DNA of 64,000 nt from an uncultured Roseobacter sp. GTDB taxonomy: Bacteria > Pseudomonadota > Alphaproteobacteria > Rhodobacterales > Rhodobacteraceae. Below, piece after piece: positions 18,244 to 27,253 of the stretch. Below the pieces are notes generated by a model that saw only the letters and a list, made by a program, of their open reading frames with translations, had not been told where the DNA came from and ran no database searches. The stretch is from the NCBI RefSeq assembly GCF_947495275.1, contig NZ_CANLYL010000009.1:1-64000 (forward strand). Direction: 5' to 3'. Numbering within the stretch: the stretch's first letter is position 1; each line of letters opens with the position of its first letter. Made by a program: the position numbers and the translations under genes.

Positions 18244-18257
18244 TTTGTGATCACAAA
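18244..18257 (+). promoter_or_regulatory. 14-bp palindrome, likely GntR auto-operator
   Basis: TTTGTGATCACAAA, a perfect palindrome whose centre is 12-13 bases before the ATG of the GntR/FCD regulator at 18263. The GT-N4-AC core resembles FCD-class GntR operators. Its position would let the protein block its own expression. Confidence 0.55.
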
Positions 18258-18262
18258 ACTAC

Positions 18263-18913
18263 ATGATCCTGAACCCACGCCCCGCCGACGCAACCCCAGT
18301 TGCCCATGATCGCGTCTATCGCGCGCTACGCAGCCGCATCATGCAAGGGGACCTGCCGCCCGGCGAAGCAATGACCTTGCGTGGCATCGGTCGCGACTAC
18401 GAGGTATCCATGACGCCCGCGCGCGAAGCGGTGCGTCGTCTTGTTGCCGAAGGCGCCTTGACCATGTCCTCCTCGGGACGTGTTGCGACGCCTGAGTTGA
18501 GCAATGAGCGGATCGAGGAACTGGCAGCGTTGCGGGCTTTGATCGAGGTGGAATTGGCCAGCCGGGCACTGCCGCGCGCGCATATGGCGCTGATCGAGAG
18601 GCTCCAGACCATCAATGTTGCCGTCTCTGAGGCGGTCGCGCATCGGGATGCGGTCAGCTACATCAGGACCAATCTTGAATTTCACCGGACGCTTTATTTG
18701 CGTGCTCAGGCCCCTGCGATGCTCGCGATGGCGGAAACGGTCTGGTTGCAAATGGGGCCTACAATGCGCGCACTTTACGGGCGTTTGCGTCAAACCGAAC
18801 CGCCTCAATTCCACCGTCTGATTATCGCGGCGCTGCGTGCGGGAGATGAGCCAGGACTGCGGCTCGCGGTTCGTTCGGACGTGACGCAAGGCCTCAGAAT
18901 GTTGGCGAGCTGA
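18263..18913 (+). CDS. GntR family transcriptional regulator (FCD domain)
   Basis: DNA-binding regulator of 216 aa. A winged helix at about 12-78 (AVAHDRVYRALRSRI-type start, then MTPAREAVRRLVAEG) precedes an all-helical FCD ligand domain at about 85-210. No Shine-Dalgarno sequence is evident before the ATG, which sits just behind a 14-bp palindrome. No catabolic operon adjoins it, so the target and ligand are unknown. Confidence 0.88.
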   Translation: MILNPRPADATPVAHDRVYRALRSRIMQGDLPPGEAMTLRGIGRDYEVSMTPAREAVRRLVAEGALTMSSSGRVATPELSNERIEELAALRALIEVELASRALPRAHMALIERLQTINVAVSEAVAHRDAVSYIRTNLEFHRTLYLRAQAPAMLAMAETVWLQMGPTMRALYGRLRQTEPPQFHRLIIAALRAGDEPGLRLAVRSDVTQGLRMLAS

Positions 18914-18939
18914 TCAATTTACGCAACGTGCGGGCTTGA

Positions 18940-18964
18940 AAAATTCTACCATATGTAGAATTTT
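18940..18964 (+). other. AT-rich inverted repeat downstream of gntR
   Basis: Perfect 10-bp repeat AAAATTCTAC / GTAGAATTTT with 5-base centre CATAT. An adjacent GAATTTT-AAC-AAAATTC repeat (18958-18974) shares the last arm. It could terminate the gntR transcript or act as an operator for the GNAT gene that starts at 19061. Confidence 0.45.
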
Positions 18965-19060
18965 AACAAAATTCGGCCCTGCTGGAGCCATAGTTTTTCG
19001 TTCGAATAGGGGTGCGAATACTGGGCTGCGGGGTTTCGTATATACTTGTAAGAAATTGAA

Positions 19061-19546
19061 ATGAAACAAAGTAATGAGAAATTTTCGGGTGTTGTCCGAT
19101 GTTTGCGGGTCGAAGACCTCCCGCGTATCCAACAAATGGTCGGGAAATTGGCTGAACATCATGGCGATGTTGCGACCGTAACCCTTGAAGAACTGGCGCG
19201 CGATGTTCTGGGTGCGTCTCCCTGGGTTCGAATTCTGGTTGCTGAGCTTTCTGGGGATGTCGTTGGCTATGCCGCACTCTGCCCCTTGGCTCAGATGCAA
19301 TTTGGCGCACGCGGGATGGACCTGCAGCACCTGTTTGTCGAGGAGCATGCGCGCAGGCTGGGTGCTGGCCGGGCATTGATCAAGGCCAGCCAGGCGCGCG
19401 CGCGCGCTGAAGGGTGCAAATACCTGTCTGTCGGGACGCATCCGGACAATGTCATGGTGCATGGCATTTACCCTGCGATGGGGTTCGACCCGCTCGATCC
19501 CCCCGGCCCAAGATTTCGCATCAATCTGAGCGAGACAGCCGCCTAG
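19061..19546 (+). CDS. GNAT family N-acetyltransferase
   Basis: 161-aa acetyl-CoA-dependent acyltransferase. The acetyl-CoA loop [15 protein letters not shown] lies near residues 92-106, and a GIYPAMGF motif near the C-terminus is typical of GNATs. Acceptor unknown. Its TAG stop overlaps the stop of the converging accA gene (shared CTAG). Confidence 0.85.
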   Translation: MKQSNEKFSGVVRCLRVEDLPRIQQMVGKLAEHHGDVATVTLEELARDVLGASPWVRILVAELSGDVVGYAALCPLAQMQFGARGMDLQHLFVEEHARRLGAGRALIKASQARARAEGCKYLSVGTHPDNVMVHGIYPAMGFDPLDPPGPRFRINLSETAA

Positions 19547-20505
19547 GCTGCAAGGCCCTTCGACCCGATATCAAGGAACTTGGAGCGCCGGTCCTGGATC
19601 AGTTCAGAGGGGTCCTTGCCGTCCAGATCGGCCAGCATATCCTGGATCGTCCTGCCCACCGCTTCAATGGCCTGAGGGGCGTTGCGGTGCGCGCCGCCCA
19701 TGGGTTCGGAAATAATCCGGTCGATCACACCCAATTGCTTGAGATCCTGTGCTGTGAGGCGCAGGGCTTCGGCCGCTTCGCGCATTTTTTCCGCATCTTT
19801 CCATAGAATCGAGGCGCACCCCTCCGGGCTGATCACGGAATAAACAGAATGCTCCAGCATCGCGACCCGGTTGGCCGTCGCAAATGCCACCGCGCCGCCA
19901 GAGCCGCCTTCGCCAATCACGACCGCGACCAGCGGAACGCCGATTTGCAGACATTTTTCGGTCGCGCGCGCAATCGCCTCGGACTGTCCACGCTCTTCAG
20001 CACCCTTGCCGGGGTAGGCGCCGGGTGTGTCCACCAGCGTGATGACCGGCAGACCAAAGCGGTGCGCGATGTCCATCAAGCGGATGGCCTTGCGATACCC
20101 TTCGGGCCGGGCCATGCCAAAGTTGCGCTCGATACGCGATTTGGTGTCCGTACCTTTTTCATGTCCAATGACCATGACCGGCTTGTCATTAAACCGCGCA
20201 AGCCCCCCCATGACCGCGTGATCATCGGCAAAATTGCGGTCCCCTGCCAGCGGCGTGTAATCAGAGAACAGAGCGTCGATGTAGTGCTGACAGTGCGGGC
20301 GTTCCGGGTGACGCGCCACCTGGCATTTCCGCCAGGGTGTCAGCGATTTATAAAGCTCTTCGAGCATCGCGCCCGCTTTTACGTCCAAAGCAGCGGCTTC
20401 TTCGGTCACGTCCATCTCTTCATTGGCACGGGCCAGCGCGCGCAACTCTTCCGCTTTGCCCTCGATTTCAGCCAGCGGTTTCTCGAAATCCATGTATTGG
20501 GTCAT
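19543..20505 (-). CDS. accA: acetyl-CoA carboxylase carboxyltransferase subunit alpha
   Basis: Transfers the carboxyl group from carboxybiotin to acetyl-CoA in the first step of fatty acid synthesis, with AccD. 320 aa, start [17 protein letters not shown]. Characteristic AccA blocks include [33 protein letters not shown] and [15 protein letters not shown]. Monocistronic on the minus strand, stop overlapping GNAT. Confidence 0.96.
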   Translation of the reverse strand: MTQYMDFEKPLAEIEGKAEELRALARANEEMDVTEEAAALDVKAGAMLEELYKSLTPWRKCQVARHPERPHCQHYIDALFSDYTPLAGDRNFADDHAVMGGLARFNDKPVMVIGHEKGTDTKSRIERNFGMARPEGYRKAIRLMDIAHRFGLPVITLVDTPGAYPGKGAEERGQSEAIARATEKCLQIGVPLVAVVIGEGGSGGAVAFATANRVAMLEHSVYSVISPEGCASILWKDAEKMREAAEALRLTAQDLKQLGVIDRIISEPMGGAHRNAPQAIEAVGRTIQDMLADLDGKDPSELIQDRRSKFLDIGSKGLAA

Positions 20506-20568
20506 GACGGACCTTTGTGTAATTGCCTTGCCTTATATGGCGGGCAATCAACGGCAATGCAACGTCTC

Positions 20569-21171
20569 TCAGAACGGCTTCAGGACCGGGTAGAGTGATA
20601 AAATCAGCAGGGCGGCCATGACCCGGTTGAAAATTTGCAGCCGTGTCCGGTTGGTCAGAACCCGTGCCATTTGCTGCCCCAAAACCGTCCAGAAAGTGAT
20701 TGACGGCAGGTTCACACAGCCAAAGACCGCCGCCACAAGTGCAAATGCGGTGAGTGTCTGGCCGGGCGCATAGACGGAGAGCGCCGTCAGCGCCATTGCC
20801 CATGCTTTGGGGTTGACCCATTGGAAGGCTGCCGCCTGCGCGAAGGTCAAGGGTCTGGCCTTGTCCGATGACCTCTCAAGCGGTGCGGCTGTCGCGATTC
20901 TCCAGGCCAGATAGGCGAGGTAGAGCACAGAGACGACCTTCAGAATGGTATAGCTGATTGGCAGGCGCTCGAATATCTGAGCCAGACCCGCGCCCACCAG
21001 AACGATCATCAGCGCGAACCCGACCGAAATGCCCAGCATATGTGGGATGGAGCGGGTAAACCCATAATTTGCGCCGGATGCCATGAGCATGAGGTTATTG
21101 GGTCCGGGGGTGGCCGAACTGACAAAGGCGAAAACGATCAGGGAGGAGAGGATGTCAAAGGTCATCTTCAC
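20569..21171 (-). CDS. LysE/RhtB family amino acid exporter
   Basis: 200-aa membrane protein with six hydrophobic segments. The ATPGPNNLMLMASG motif near residue 20 is the LysE/RhtB family signature. Predicted to export an amino acid or derivative. It is transcribed divergently from an Lrp/AsnC regulator 66 bases away, the usual arrangement for a regulator and its exporter. An in-frame ATG two codons in is also possible. Confidence 0.88.
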   Translation of the reverse strand: MKMTFDILSSLIVFAFVSSATPGPNNLMLMASGANYGFTRSIPHMLGISVGFALMIVLVGAGLAQIFERLPISYTILKVVSVLYLAYLAWRIATAAPLERSSDKARPLTFAQAAAFQWVNPKAWAMALTALSVYAPGQTLTAFALVAAVFGCVNLPSITFWTVLGQQMARVLTNRTRLQIFNRVMAALLILSLYPVLKPF

Positions 21172-21237
21172 AATTATTCAGAGGTTCCGGGGAGTGAAAT
21201 TGCGTTTTCTTGAGAATTAAGGGATAGTGCGCAATAT

Positions 21238-21690
21238 ATGTCGAAGTTTGATCAGGTATCCGACCATATATTGCGTGAACTCAAGCGCGACGGACGCATC
21301 AGCAATCTGGCGCTGGCTGAACGTGTGGGTCTGTCTCCCTCCGCGTGTCTGCGCCGCGTTCAGGAACTGGAGCGCAGCGGTGTGATCAAGGGCTATCGCG
21401 TGGTGTTGGACCCGGCCTCTTTGGGCATCGGTTTCGTGGCCTATATTACGGTCGGCCTGGGGGATCACTCCAAGGCGTCACAGGAGGCGTTCGAGCGTGC
21501 GATATCCCGCGCACCGGAGGTGGTGGAATGTCATAATGTCACCGGCGCGACCGAATATCTGTTGCGCGTGGAATGTGCCGATTTACCCAGCTACAAGAGC
21601 TTTCACACCGACAAACTGGGGGCTTTGCCACAGGTTAATGCCATCACGTCTTATGTGGTCATGGGCTCGCCGAAAGACGAACGCGCCTGA
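21238..21690 (+). CDS. Lrp/AsnC family transcriptional regulator
   Basis: 150-aa regulator with an N-terminal helix-turn-helix (ISNLALAERVGLSPSACLRRV, residues about 22-42) and a C-terminal RAM/ligand domain (about 68-145). It lies divergent from the LysE exporter and most likely controls it in response to an amino acid. Confidence 0.9.
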   Translation: MSKFDQVSDHILRELKRDGRISNLALAERVGLSPSACLRRVQELERSGVIKGYRVVLDPASLGIGFVAYITVGLGDHSKASQEAFERAISRAPEVVECHNVTGATEYLLRVECADLPSYKSFHTDKLGALPQVNAITSYVVMGSPKDERA

Positions 21691-21696
21691 GCGCGG

Positions 21697-22167
21697 CTAT
21701 TGGGTGGCGGCGGCTGCGATGGCGCTGAATTTATTGTCCAGCTGGTCCGACAGATCCTTAAGCGCGTCGCCCCCTTCATCGAGATAAGGCGCAAAAACGC
21801 TGCCGGGCGTTTTGTAGGATAGGGTCGCGGTGCCGTCAGCTTCCTCGGTCACATAGAAACGGATGGGCGCTTCGATCATCGCGGCGGTGGAGGTTGCCAG
21901 AACTTTGACCGCGAAATCATTGTTGAACACGCCGATCACTCTGTTTTCAGGAATGGTGATACCACGGTTGCGCGCAGCACCCGTGGGTCCGGCCTGAGTG
22001 ACGACGCCCATTTTGTTGGCTTTGACGGCTTTTTTCAGATCGGCCAGCAACGCGGCATGTGTCTTGCCGGTTTGCAGGATCACCCATCCTTCACGGGGGG
22101 CGAGGGACTGGGCCTGTGCCGTGACGGCCCAGAAGATGACCAGTAGGGCGGTGACAAGGCGTTGCAT
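21697..22167 (-). CDS. DUF302 domain exported protein
   Basis: 156-aa protein with signal peptide MQRLVTALLVIFWAVTAQAQ. The DUF302 fold is suggested by KTHAALLADLKKAVKANKMG and NRVIGVFNNDFAVKVL. Start chosen at 22167 with a GGAG site; the frame continues upstream to 22227 without signal-peptide features. Function of the family is unknown. Confidence 0.8.
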   Translation of the reverse strand: MQRLVTALLVIFWAVTAQAQSLAPREGWVILQTGKTHAALLADLKKAVKANKMGVVTQAGPTGAARNRGITIPENRVIGVFNNDFAVKVLATSTAAMIEAPIRFYVTEEADGTATLSYKTPGSVFAPYLDEGGDALKDLSDQLDNKFSAIAAAATQ

Positions 22168-22234
22168 ATTAAGGCTCCGAGCTGGGTTTTGGCACTCAGG
22201 CACGGATCGGCCCGAATGCCAAATCAAAGATGCG

Positions 22235-23191
22235 TTAGCCGTTGATCATTTCGGATTGGCGGACAATGACCTCAGCCTGCTTGATCGACGCGATATCGAC
22301 CAACCGGCCCTTGTAGACAGTCGCCCCTTCGCCTTTGGCCTTGGCGTCCGCCATCGCGGCGAGAATTTCGCGCGCCTCGGTCACCGCTTCTTCGGAGGGC
22401 GTGAAAACCTCATTGGCGATGGCTACCTGTTTGGGGTGGATCGCCCATTTGCCGACCATGCCAAGCGTCGCGGACCGACGGGCCTGCGCGCGGAACCCTT
22501 CGTCGTCAGAGAAATCGCCAAAAGGACCATCCACAGGCAGCACGCCATGGGTTCGGCAGGCGGCGACGATGGCGGCTTGCGCCCAATGCCACGGGTCGGA
22601 CCAATGCTTTTGCCCTTCGCGGATCATGTAGTAGTTCTCCTGCGTGCCGCCGATGCCGGTGGTCTGCATGCCCATGGAGGCGGCAAAATCCGCAGCCCCG
22701 AGACTCATCGCTTGCAGGCGGGGAGAACTGGCCGCGATCTCCTCCACATGGGCGATGCCAGCCGCAGATTCGATGATCACTTCGAAGCTGATCTTCTTGC
22801 TGCGTCCCTTGGCCGCTTCAATGGCCGTGACCAGGGCGTCAACCGCATAGATATCCCCGGCACATCCCACTTTGGGGATCATGATCTGATCCAGACGGTC
22901 GCCTGCCTGTTCGAGCAGGTCCACAACGTCGCGGTACCAATAGGGCGTGTCGAGCCCGTTGATCCGAACCGAGAGCGTCTTGGTGCCCCAATCCACATCG
23001 CTGATGGCCGCGATGATGTTAGCGCGCGCGCTGTCCTTGTCGGAAGGCGCCACGCTGTCTTCCAGATCCAGGTTGATTACATCTGCCGCGGAGGCCGCCA
23101 TCTTTTCGAAGATGGCGGGACGGGAACCCGGTCCAAACAGCTGGCAGCGATTTGGGCGTGCGGGAGCGGGGGGCTGAATGCGGAAACTCAT
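22235..23191 (-). CDS. mcl1: L-malyl-CoA/beta-methylmalyl-CoA lyase
   Basis: Reversible cleavage of (S)-malyl-CoA to acetyl-CoA and glyoxylate, and of beta-methylmalyl-CoA to propionyl-CoA and glyoxylate, central to the ethylmalonyl-CoA pathway. Starting at MSFRIQPPAPARPNRCQLFG gives 318 aa, the length of Rhodobacter Mcl1. Conserved blocks include DLEDSVAPSDK, IMIPKVGCAGD and EVIIESAAGIAHVEEI. HpcH/HpaI-family TIM barrel using Mg. The frame extends to 23296 but with no family similarity. Monocistronic. Confidence 0.95.
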   Translation of the reverse strand: MSFRIQPPAPARPNRCQLFGPGSRPAIFEKMAASAADVINLDLEDSVAPSDKDSARANIIAAISDVDWGTKTLSVRINGLDTPYWYRDVVDLLEQAGDRLDQIMIPKVGCAGDIYAVDALVTAIEAAKGRSKKISFEVIIESAAGIAHVEEIAASSPRLQAMSLGAADFAASMGMQTTGIGGTQENYYMIREGQKHWSDPWHWAQAAIVAACRTHGVLPVDGPFGDFSDDEGFRAQARRSATLGMVGKWAIHPKQVAIANEVFTPSEEAVTEAREILAAMADAKAKGEGATVYKGRLVDIASIKQAEVIVRQSEMING

Positions 23192-23318
23192 GCGGGCCTC
23201 GGAGAAATAATATTTCGATTGTGTCGTCCTGGGTGGTATTAAATTGCGTCGTATGCTGCAAGCGCATTTTGCACATGCAGCATGAGAATCGGCCAAGCAG
23301 TTCAGATGTGACGCTTAA

Positions 23319-23350
23319 TTCTTCGCCATTATCGATAGATAATCGAAGAA
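23319..23350 (+). promoter_or_regulatory. nested inverted repeat in the mcl1-dgcN intergenic region
   Basis: Outer arms TTCTTCG / CGAAGAA and inner arms ATTATC / GATAAT around a GATA centre, with a 2-base bulge. It lies 92 bases before dgcN and about 128 bases before mcl1 on the other strand. Either a regulator-binding site or a leader hairpin; no T-run follows. Confidence 0.45.
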
Positions 23351-23441
23351 GGTTGCGCAAAATATATTGACCAAGGCTTTTTTGAGATGCCTTTGCGGGG
23401 CAAAGAGGGGAAATTGCACCAAATCTGACGGAGGCCTAACC

Positions 23442-24443
23442 ATGATCCAGACACCTTACCTTTTGTTTCTCGGCGACGCGCCGGACCAACTTGCCGCCAA
23501 GGTGGCCCAGGGTATCAAAGACTGGCGCCCGGAAAATGCGGTAGGCCAGTTCCGTCTGCCGGGTTGCGGCGCGGACATGGGCCTGACTGATATGACGCTC
23601 GAAGAGGGGCTGAATGCGGGTGCCAAGACGCTGGTGATTGGCGTGGCCAACCGGGGCGGGATTATTTCTGAAGAATGGCAGGTGGTTTTGGTCAAGGCGC
23701 TGCAGATGGGCTATGACATCGCGGCAGGGCTGCATAATCTGCTGCGCAACGAGGACGCGCTGCAGGCGGCTGCGAAGGTCAATGGTGGCACACTACACGA
23801 TGTGCGGGTGCCCAGCGTCGCCTATCCGATTGCAAATGGTCAGAAACGGACCGGCAAGCGCGCGTTGGCGATTGGCACCGATTGTTCCTGTGGCAAGATG
23901 TATACGGCGATGTCGATGGATGCCGAAATGATCAAACGCGGGTTGAAGTCCGATTTCCGGGCGACCGGTCAGACCGGCATCCTCATTACCGGCAAGGGTG
24001 TGCCGCTGGACGCGGTGATCGCCGATTTCATGGCTGGTGCGGTAGAGTATCTGACGCCCGACAACGATGAAGATCACTGGGATCACATTGAAGGGCAGGG
24101 CAGCCTCTTTCACGTGTCCTACTCCGGCGTGACCATGGCGTTGATCCACGGCGGGCAGCCTGATGCGCTGATCCTCTGCCATGAGCCGACCCGGACGCAT
24201 ATGCGGGGCCTGCCGCACTATACGTTGCCGTCATTGGAGACGTTGCGGGACACGGCCCTTCCGATCGCCCGTGTTGCCAATGCCAGCTGCCAGATCGCAG
24301 GTGTGTCGGTGAACACCAAGGCGCTGGATGAAGACGCGGCGAAGGCTTGTTTGCAAGAGATCGAGGACCGGATGAACCTGCCCGCGACGGATCCGTTCCG
24401 ATTCGGGGCGGGCAAGCTGGTGGATTCGCTGCTGACAATCTGA
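23442..24443 (+). CDS. dgcN: D-glutamate N-acetyltransferase-type protein DgcN (DUF1611)
   Basis: 333-aa cytoplasmic protein of the former DUF1611 family. It has an N-terminal Rossmann-like part and a P-loop-like GTDCSCGKM segment near residue 147. DgcN is described as acetylating D-glutamate, which DgcA then racemises to the L form. The next gene is the DgcA homologue, 51 bases away, supporting the call. Start at 23442 after a GGAGG site; an upstream in-frame start at 23367 adds a Cys-rich stretch outside the family. Confidence 0.85.
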   Translation: MIQTPYLLFLGDAPDQLAAKVAQGIKDWRPENAVGQFRLPGCGADMGLTDMTLEEGLNAGAKTLVIGVANRGGIISEEWQVVLVKALQMGYDIAAGLHNLLRNEDALQAAAKVNGGTLHDVRVPSVAYPIANGQKRTGKRALAIGTDCSCGKMYTAMSMDAEMIKRGLKSDFRATGQTGILITGKGVPLDAVIADFMAGAVEYLTPDNDEDHWDHIEGQGSLFHVSYSGVTMALIHGGQPDALILCHEPTRTHMRGLPHYTLPSLETLRDTALPIARVANASCQIAGVSVNTKALDEDAAKACLQEIEDRMNLPATDPFRFGAGKLVDSLLTI

Positions 24444-24494
24444 TAGCGAGCTGGATTGTGATCTTGAATGTTATAGGTCGAAGAAGGAGCGGGC

Positions 24495-25460
24495 ATGCGT
24501 ATTGAGGTCAGCCGGGATGTGTTTCGGCTCGCTCAGGTTTTCACCATTAGTCGTGGGTCGCGCACCGAAGCGAATGTGCTGACGGTGACGTTGACGGATG
24601 GGGCACATCGTGGTTGGGGCGAATGCGTGCCCTACGCGCGCTATGACGAAACGCTGGACAGCGTCACGGCGCAGATAGAGGCGCTGCCGGGAGATATCAC
24701 GCGCGCAGCCCTCTATGATCTTTTGCCTGCCGGGGCCGCGCGCAATGCGGTTGACTGTGCGCTGTGGGATCTGGAGGCCAAACGTGCCGGAAAACGCGTG
24801 TGGGAGCTGGCCGGATTGCCCCTGCCACTTCCGGAAATCACCGCCTACACGCTGTCACTCGACACGCCGGAGAAGATGCGGCAGCAGGCGGCTGAGCATG
24901 CGCATCGTCCGCTCTTGAAAATCAAGCTGGGCACGCCCGATGACATGCCACGTCTTGAGGCGGTGCGTGCCGGTGCGCCGGATGCCCGCATCATCGTGGA
25001 TGCCAATGAGGGCTGGAGTGCTGCGGTCTATTCGGACCTCGCGCCTCATCTTGTGCGTTTGGGCGTGCAACTGGTGGAGCAACCGTTACCCGCCGGCGAG
25101 GATGACGCGCTGATCGGGCTTGACCGCCCCGTCCCGGTATGTGCCGACGAAAGTTGCCATGATCTTGCCAGCCTGCCTAGGCTCAAGGGCAAATACGATG
25201 TGATCAATATCAAGCTCGACAAGGCTGGTGGCTTGACCGAGGCGCTTGCCTTGCGTAGCGAGGGCCTTGCCTTGGGGTATGAGGTGATGGTCGGATGTAT
25301 GGTGGGCTCCAGCCTCGCCATGGCACCGGCAACACTTCTGGCCCAGGGCGCGCTGATCACTGATCTGGATGGCCCGTTGTTGCTGGCCGAAGATCGCGAT
25401 AGCGCTCTGATATTTGATGAAAAGGGCGTTCACCCGCCTCAAGCTGGATTGTGGGGATAG
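24495..25460 (+). CDS. dgcA: N-acetyl-D-glutamate racemase / dipeptide epimerase-like enolase superfamily enzyme
   Basis: 321-aa TIM-barrel enzyme of the muconate-lactonising subgroup. Catalytic KIK (K142, K144), metal ligands D169 (DAN), E195 (VEQPLP) and D218 (ADES), and the second lysine K240 (NIKLDK) are all present. Dipeptide epimerases share these motifs, so L-Ala-D/L-Glu epimerase is the alternative. Pairing with dgcN favours the N-acetyl-D-Glu racemase role. Confidence 0.85.
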   Translation: MRIEVSRDVFRLAQVFTISRGSRTEANVLTVTLTDGAHRGWGECVPYARYDETLDSVTAQIEALPGDITRAALYDLLPAGAARNAVDCALWDLEAKRAGKRVWELAGLPLPLPEITAYTLSLDTPEKMRQQAAEHAHRPLLKIKLGTPDDMPRLEAVRAGAPDARIIVDANEGWSAAVYSDLAPHLVRLGVQLVEQPLPAGEDDALIGLDRPVPVCADESCHDLASLPRLKGKYDVINIKLDKAGGLTEALALRSEGLALGYEVMVGCMVGSSLAMAPATLLAQGALITDLDGPLLLAEDRDSALIFDEKGVHPPQAGLWG

Positions 25461-25464
25461 CAAC

Positions 25465-26325
25465 ATGCGCACCGTGTATCTGAATGGCGACTATTTGCCT
25501 GAAAACGAAGCCTCTGTTTCTATCTTTGATCGCGGTTTCCTGATGGCGGACGGCGTCTACGAAGTCACATCCGTTTTGGATGGCAAGCTGATTGATTTCG
25601 ATGGCCATGCGGTGCGGCTGCAACGTTCGCTTGGCGCGCTGGATATGCAGAACCCGATCAGCAAGGAAGACCTGCTGGAAGTGCACCGCGAGCTGGTGCG
25701 CTTGAATGAAATTGAAGAAGGTATGATCTATTTGCAGATCACCCGTGGTGCGCCGAACGACCGCGATTTCGTCTTCCCCGACCCGGACACCACAAAGCCG
25801 ACCATCGTTTTGTTCACACAGAACAAGCCCGGTCTTGCCGATAACCCCGCAGCGCAAAAAGGCATGAAAGTCATCAGCATTAATGACATCCGCTGGGGCC
25901 GGCGTGATATCAAGACCGTCCAGTTGCTCTATCCATCCATGGGCAAGATGATGGCCAAGAAGGCCGGTGCCGATGATGCCTGGATGATCGAGGATGGGTT
26001 CGTCACCGAGGGCACCTCCAACAACGCCTATATCGTGAAGGGCAACAAGATCATCACCCGCGCGCTGAGCAACGACATCTTGCACGGGATTACGCGAGCG
26101 GCGGTTCTGCGGTTTGCCCGCGAAGCGCAGATGGAAGTCGAAGAGCGCAATTTCACCATCGAAGAGGCGAAAGAAGCCGACGAAGCCTTTATCACTTCGG
26201 CCAGCACCTTCGTGATGCCGGTGGTGCAGATTGACGACGCGGTTTTGGGACAGGGCGTGCCGGGCCGCGTGGCGCCTCGTTTGCGCGAAATTTATCTGGA
26301 CGAAAGCCGCAAAGCCGCGATCTGA
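25465..26325 (+). CDS. D-amino acid aminotransferase (PLP fold-type IV)
   Basis: 286-aa transaminase; start MRTVYLNGDYLPENEASVSI lies 4 bases after the dgcA stop. The PLP lysine is K150 in DIKTVQLL, followed by VTEGTSNNAYIV, which holds the cofactor phosphate-binding turn. Fold-type IV also includes branched-chain aminotransferase and aminodeoxychorismate lyase, but the DIKT context and the dgc neighbours favour transfer of amino groups from D-amino acids to or from D-glutamate. Confidence 0.87.
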   Translation: MRTVYLNGDYLPENEASVSIFDRGFLMADGVYEVTSVLDGKLIDFDGHAVRLQRSLGALDMQNPISKEDLLEVHRELVRLNEIEEGMIYLQITRGAPNDRDFVFPDPDTTKPTIVLFTQNKPGLADNPAAQKGMKVISINDIRWGRRDIKTVQLLYPSMGKMMAKKAGADDAWMIEDGFVTEGTSNNAYIVKGNKIITRALSNDILHGITRAAVLRFAREAQMEVEERNFTIEEAKEADEAFITSASTFVMPVVQIDDAVLGQGVPGRVAPRLREIYLDESRKAAI

Positions 26326-26335
26326 GGGGTGCGGG

Positions 26336-26788
26336 ATGCCGCTTGAAGCAGACAGGCTGGCGGCAGCCGTCGGGACCGAAATTGGTTGCTCTCGGTGGAT
26401 CGATATCGGTCAGGAGCGGATCAACCACTTTGCGAATGTGACCGAAGACTGGCAGGCCATTCATCTCGACGAAAAAGCCGGGAAACAGGCGGGGTTTGAC
26501 GGCCCCGTCGCCCACGGGTTCCTGATACTTTCGATGATGTCGGCCATGGCCTATGACGCTTTGCCCCAGATTGAGGGCCAAAAAACCTCAATCAACTACG
26601 GCTTCGATAAACTGCGATTTATCACCCCTGTGCTTGCGGGTGATGCCGTGCGGGCGCGTTTTCTTCTGGACGCTGTAGAGGCCCGCGACGCGCATGCGCT
26701 GATGCTGTGCCTGGCCGTGACCGTCGAGATAAAGGATCGGCCCAAACCCGCGCTCTCAGCGCTCTGGCGTATCATCTACACGTTCTAA
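26336..26788 (+). CDS. MaoC-like hot-dog fold dehydratase
   Basis: 150-aa (R)-specific enoyl-CoA hydratase-like protein. The catalytic dyad is D38-x4-H43 (EDWQAIH), followed by FDGPVAHGFL. It begins 10 bases after the aminotransferase stop and is probably in the same transcript. The substrate is unknown; a PhaJ-like role in acyl-CoA metabolism is typical. Its presence in a D-amino acid operon is not explained. Confidence 0.85.
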   Translation: MPLEADRLAAAVGTEIGCSRWIDIGQERINHFANVTEDWQAIHLDEKAGKQAGFDGPVAHGFLILSMMSAMAYDALPQIEGQKTSINYGFDKLRFITPVLAGDAVRARFLLDAVEARDAHALMLCLAVTVEIKDRPKPALSALWRIIYTF

Positions 26789-26790
26789 CG

Positions 26791-27228
26791 CTAGGGCTTC
26801 AGCCCGATGCGCAATTTGCCAAGTGTCCTGACCAAATCGGTTAGTTGATCTTCGCTCAGGCCCGTATCTTTGATCATGCAGGCCGTCACGGCGGGCGATT
26901 GCGTTCTGAGTTTGTTGCCACTGGCGGTCAGAGAGACAATCACCCTGCGCTCGTCCTTGGGATCGCGGGTGCGCGAGACATGGCCAAGCCTCTCCAACCT
27001 TTTCAGCAAAGGGGTCAGCGTACTGGTGTCCATATCCAGAAAACCGGCAATTTCGCCAACGCTTCGCGCATCCTGATCCCAAAGATAAATCAGCGTGATG
27101 TATTGCGGGTAGGTCAGACCCAGGCGCCCAAGGTGCTTTTGATAAGCGCGGTTGATCACATGCCACGCCGTATAGACTGCGTGACAGAACATGTCGTCAG
27201 GGTTCTCAGGTGCAGAAATTTCGGTCAT
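26791..27228 (-). CDS. MarR family regulator, OhrR-like
   Basis: 145-aa winged-helix repressor. Starting at the ATG at 27228 places the first cysteine at residue 15 (DDMFCHAVY), the position of the redox-sensing Cys15 of OhrR. The following LGLTYPQYITLIYLWD also matches OhrR. DNA-binding region about 55-95 (STLTPLLKRLERLG). Organic hydroperoxide sensing is inferred. It faces a small gene across a promoter flanked by an inverted repeat. No ohr gene is visible nearby. Confidence 0.85.
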   Translation of the reverse strand: MTEISAPENPDDMFCHAVYTAWHVINRAYQKHLGRLGLTYPQYITLIYLWDQDARSVGEIAGFLDMDTSTLTPLLKRLERLGHVSRTRDPKDERRVIVSLTASGNKLRTQSPAVTACMIKDTGLSEDQLTDLVRTLGKLRIGLKP

Positions 27229-27253
27229 CTCGCAGTCTCGCAATTAAGTTGCA

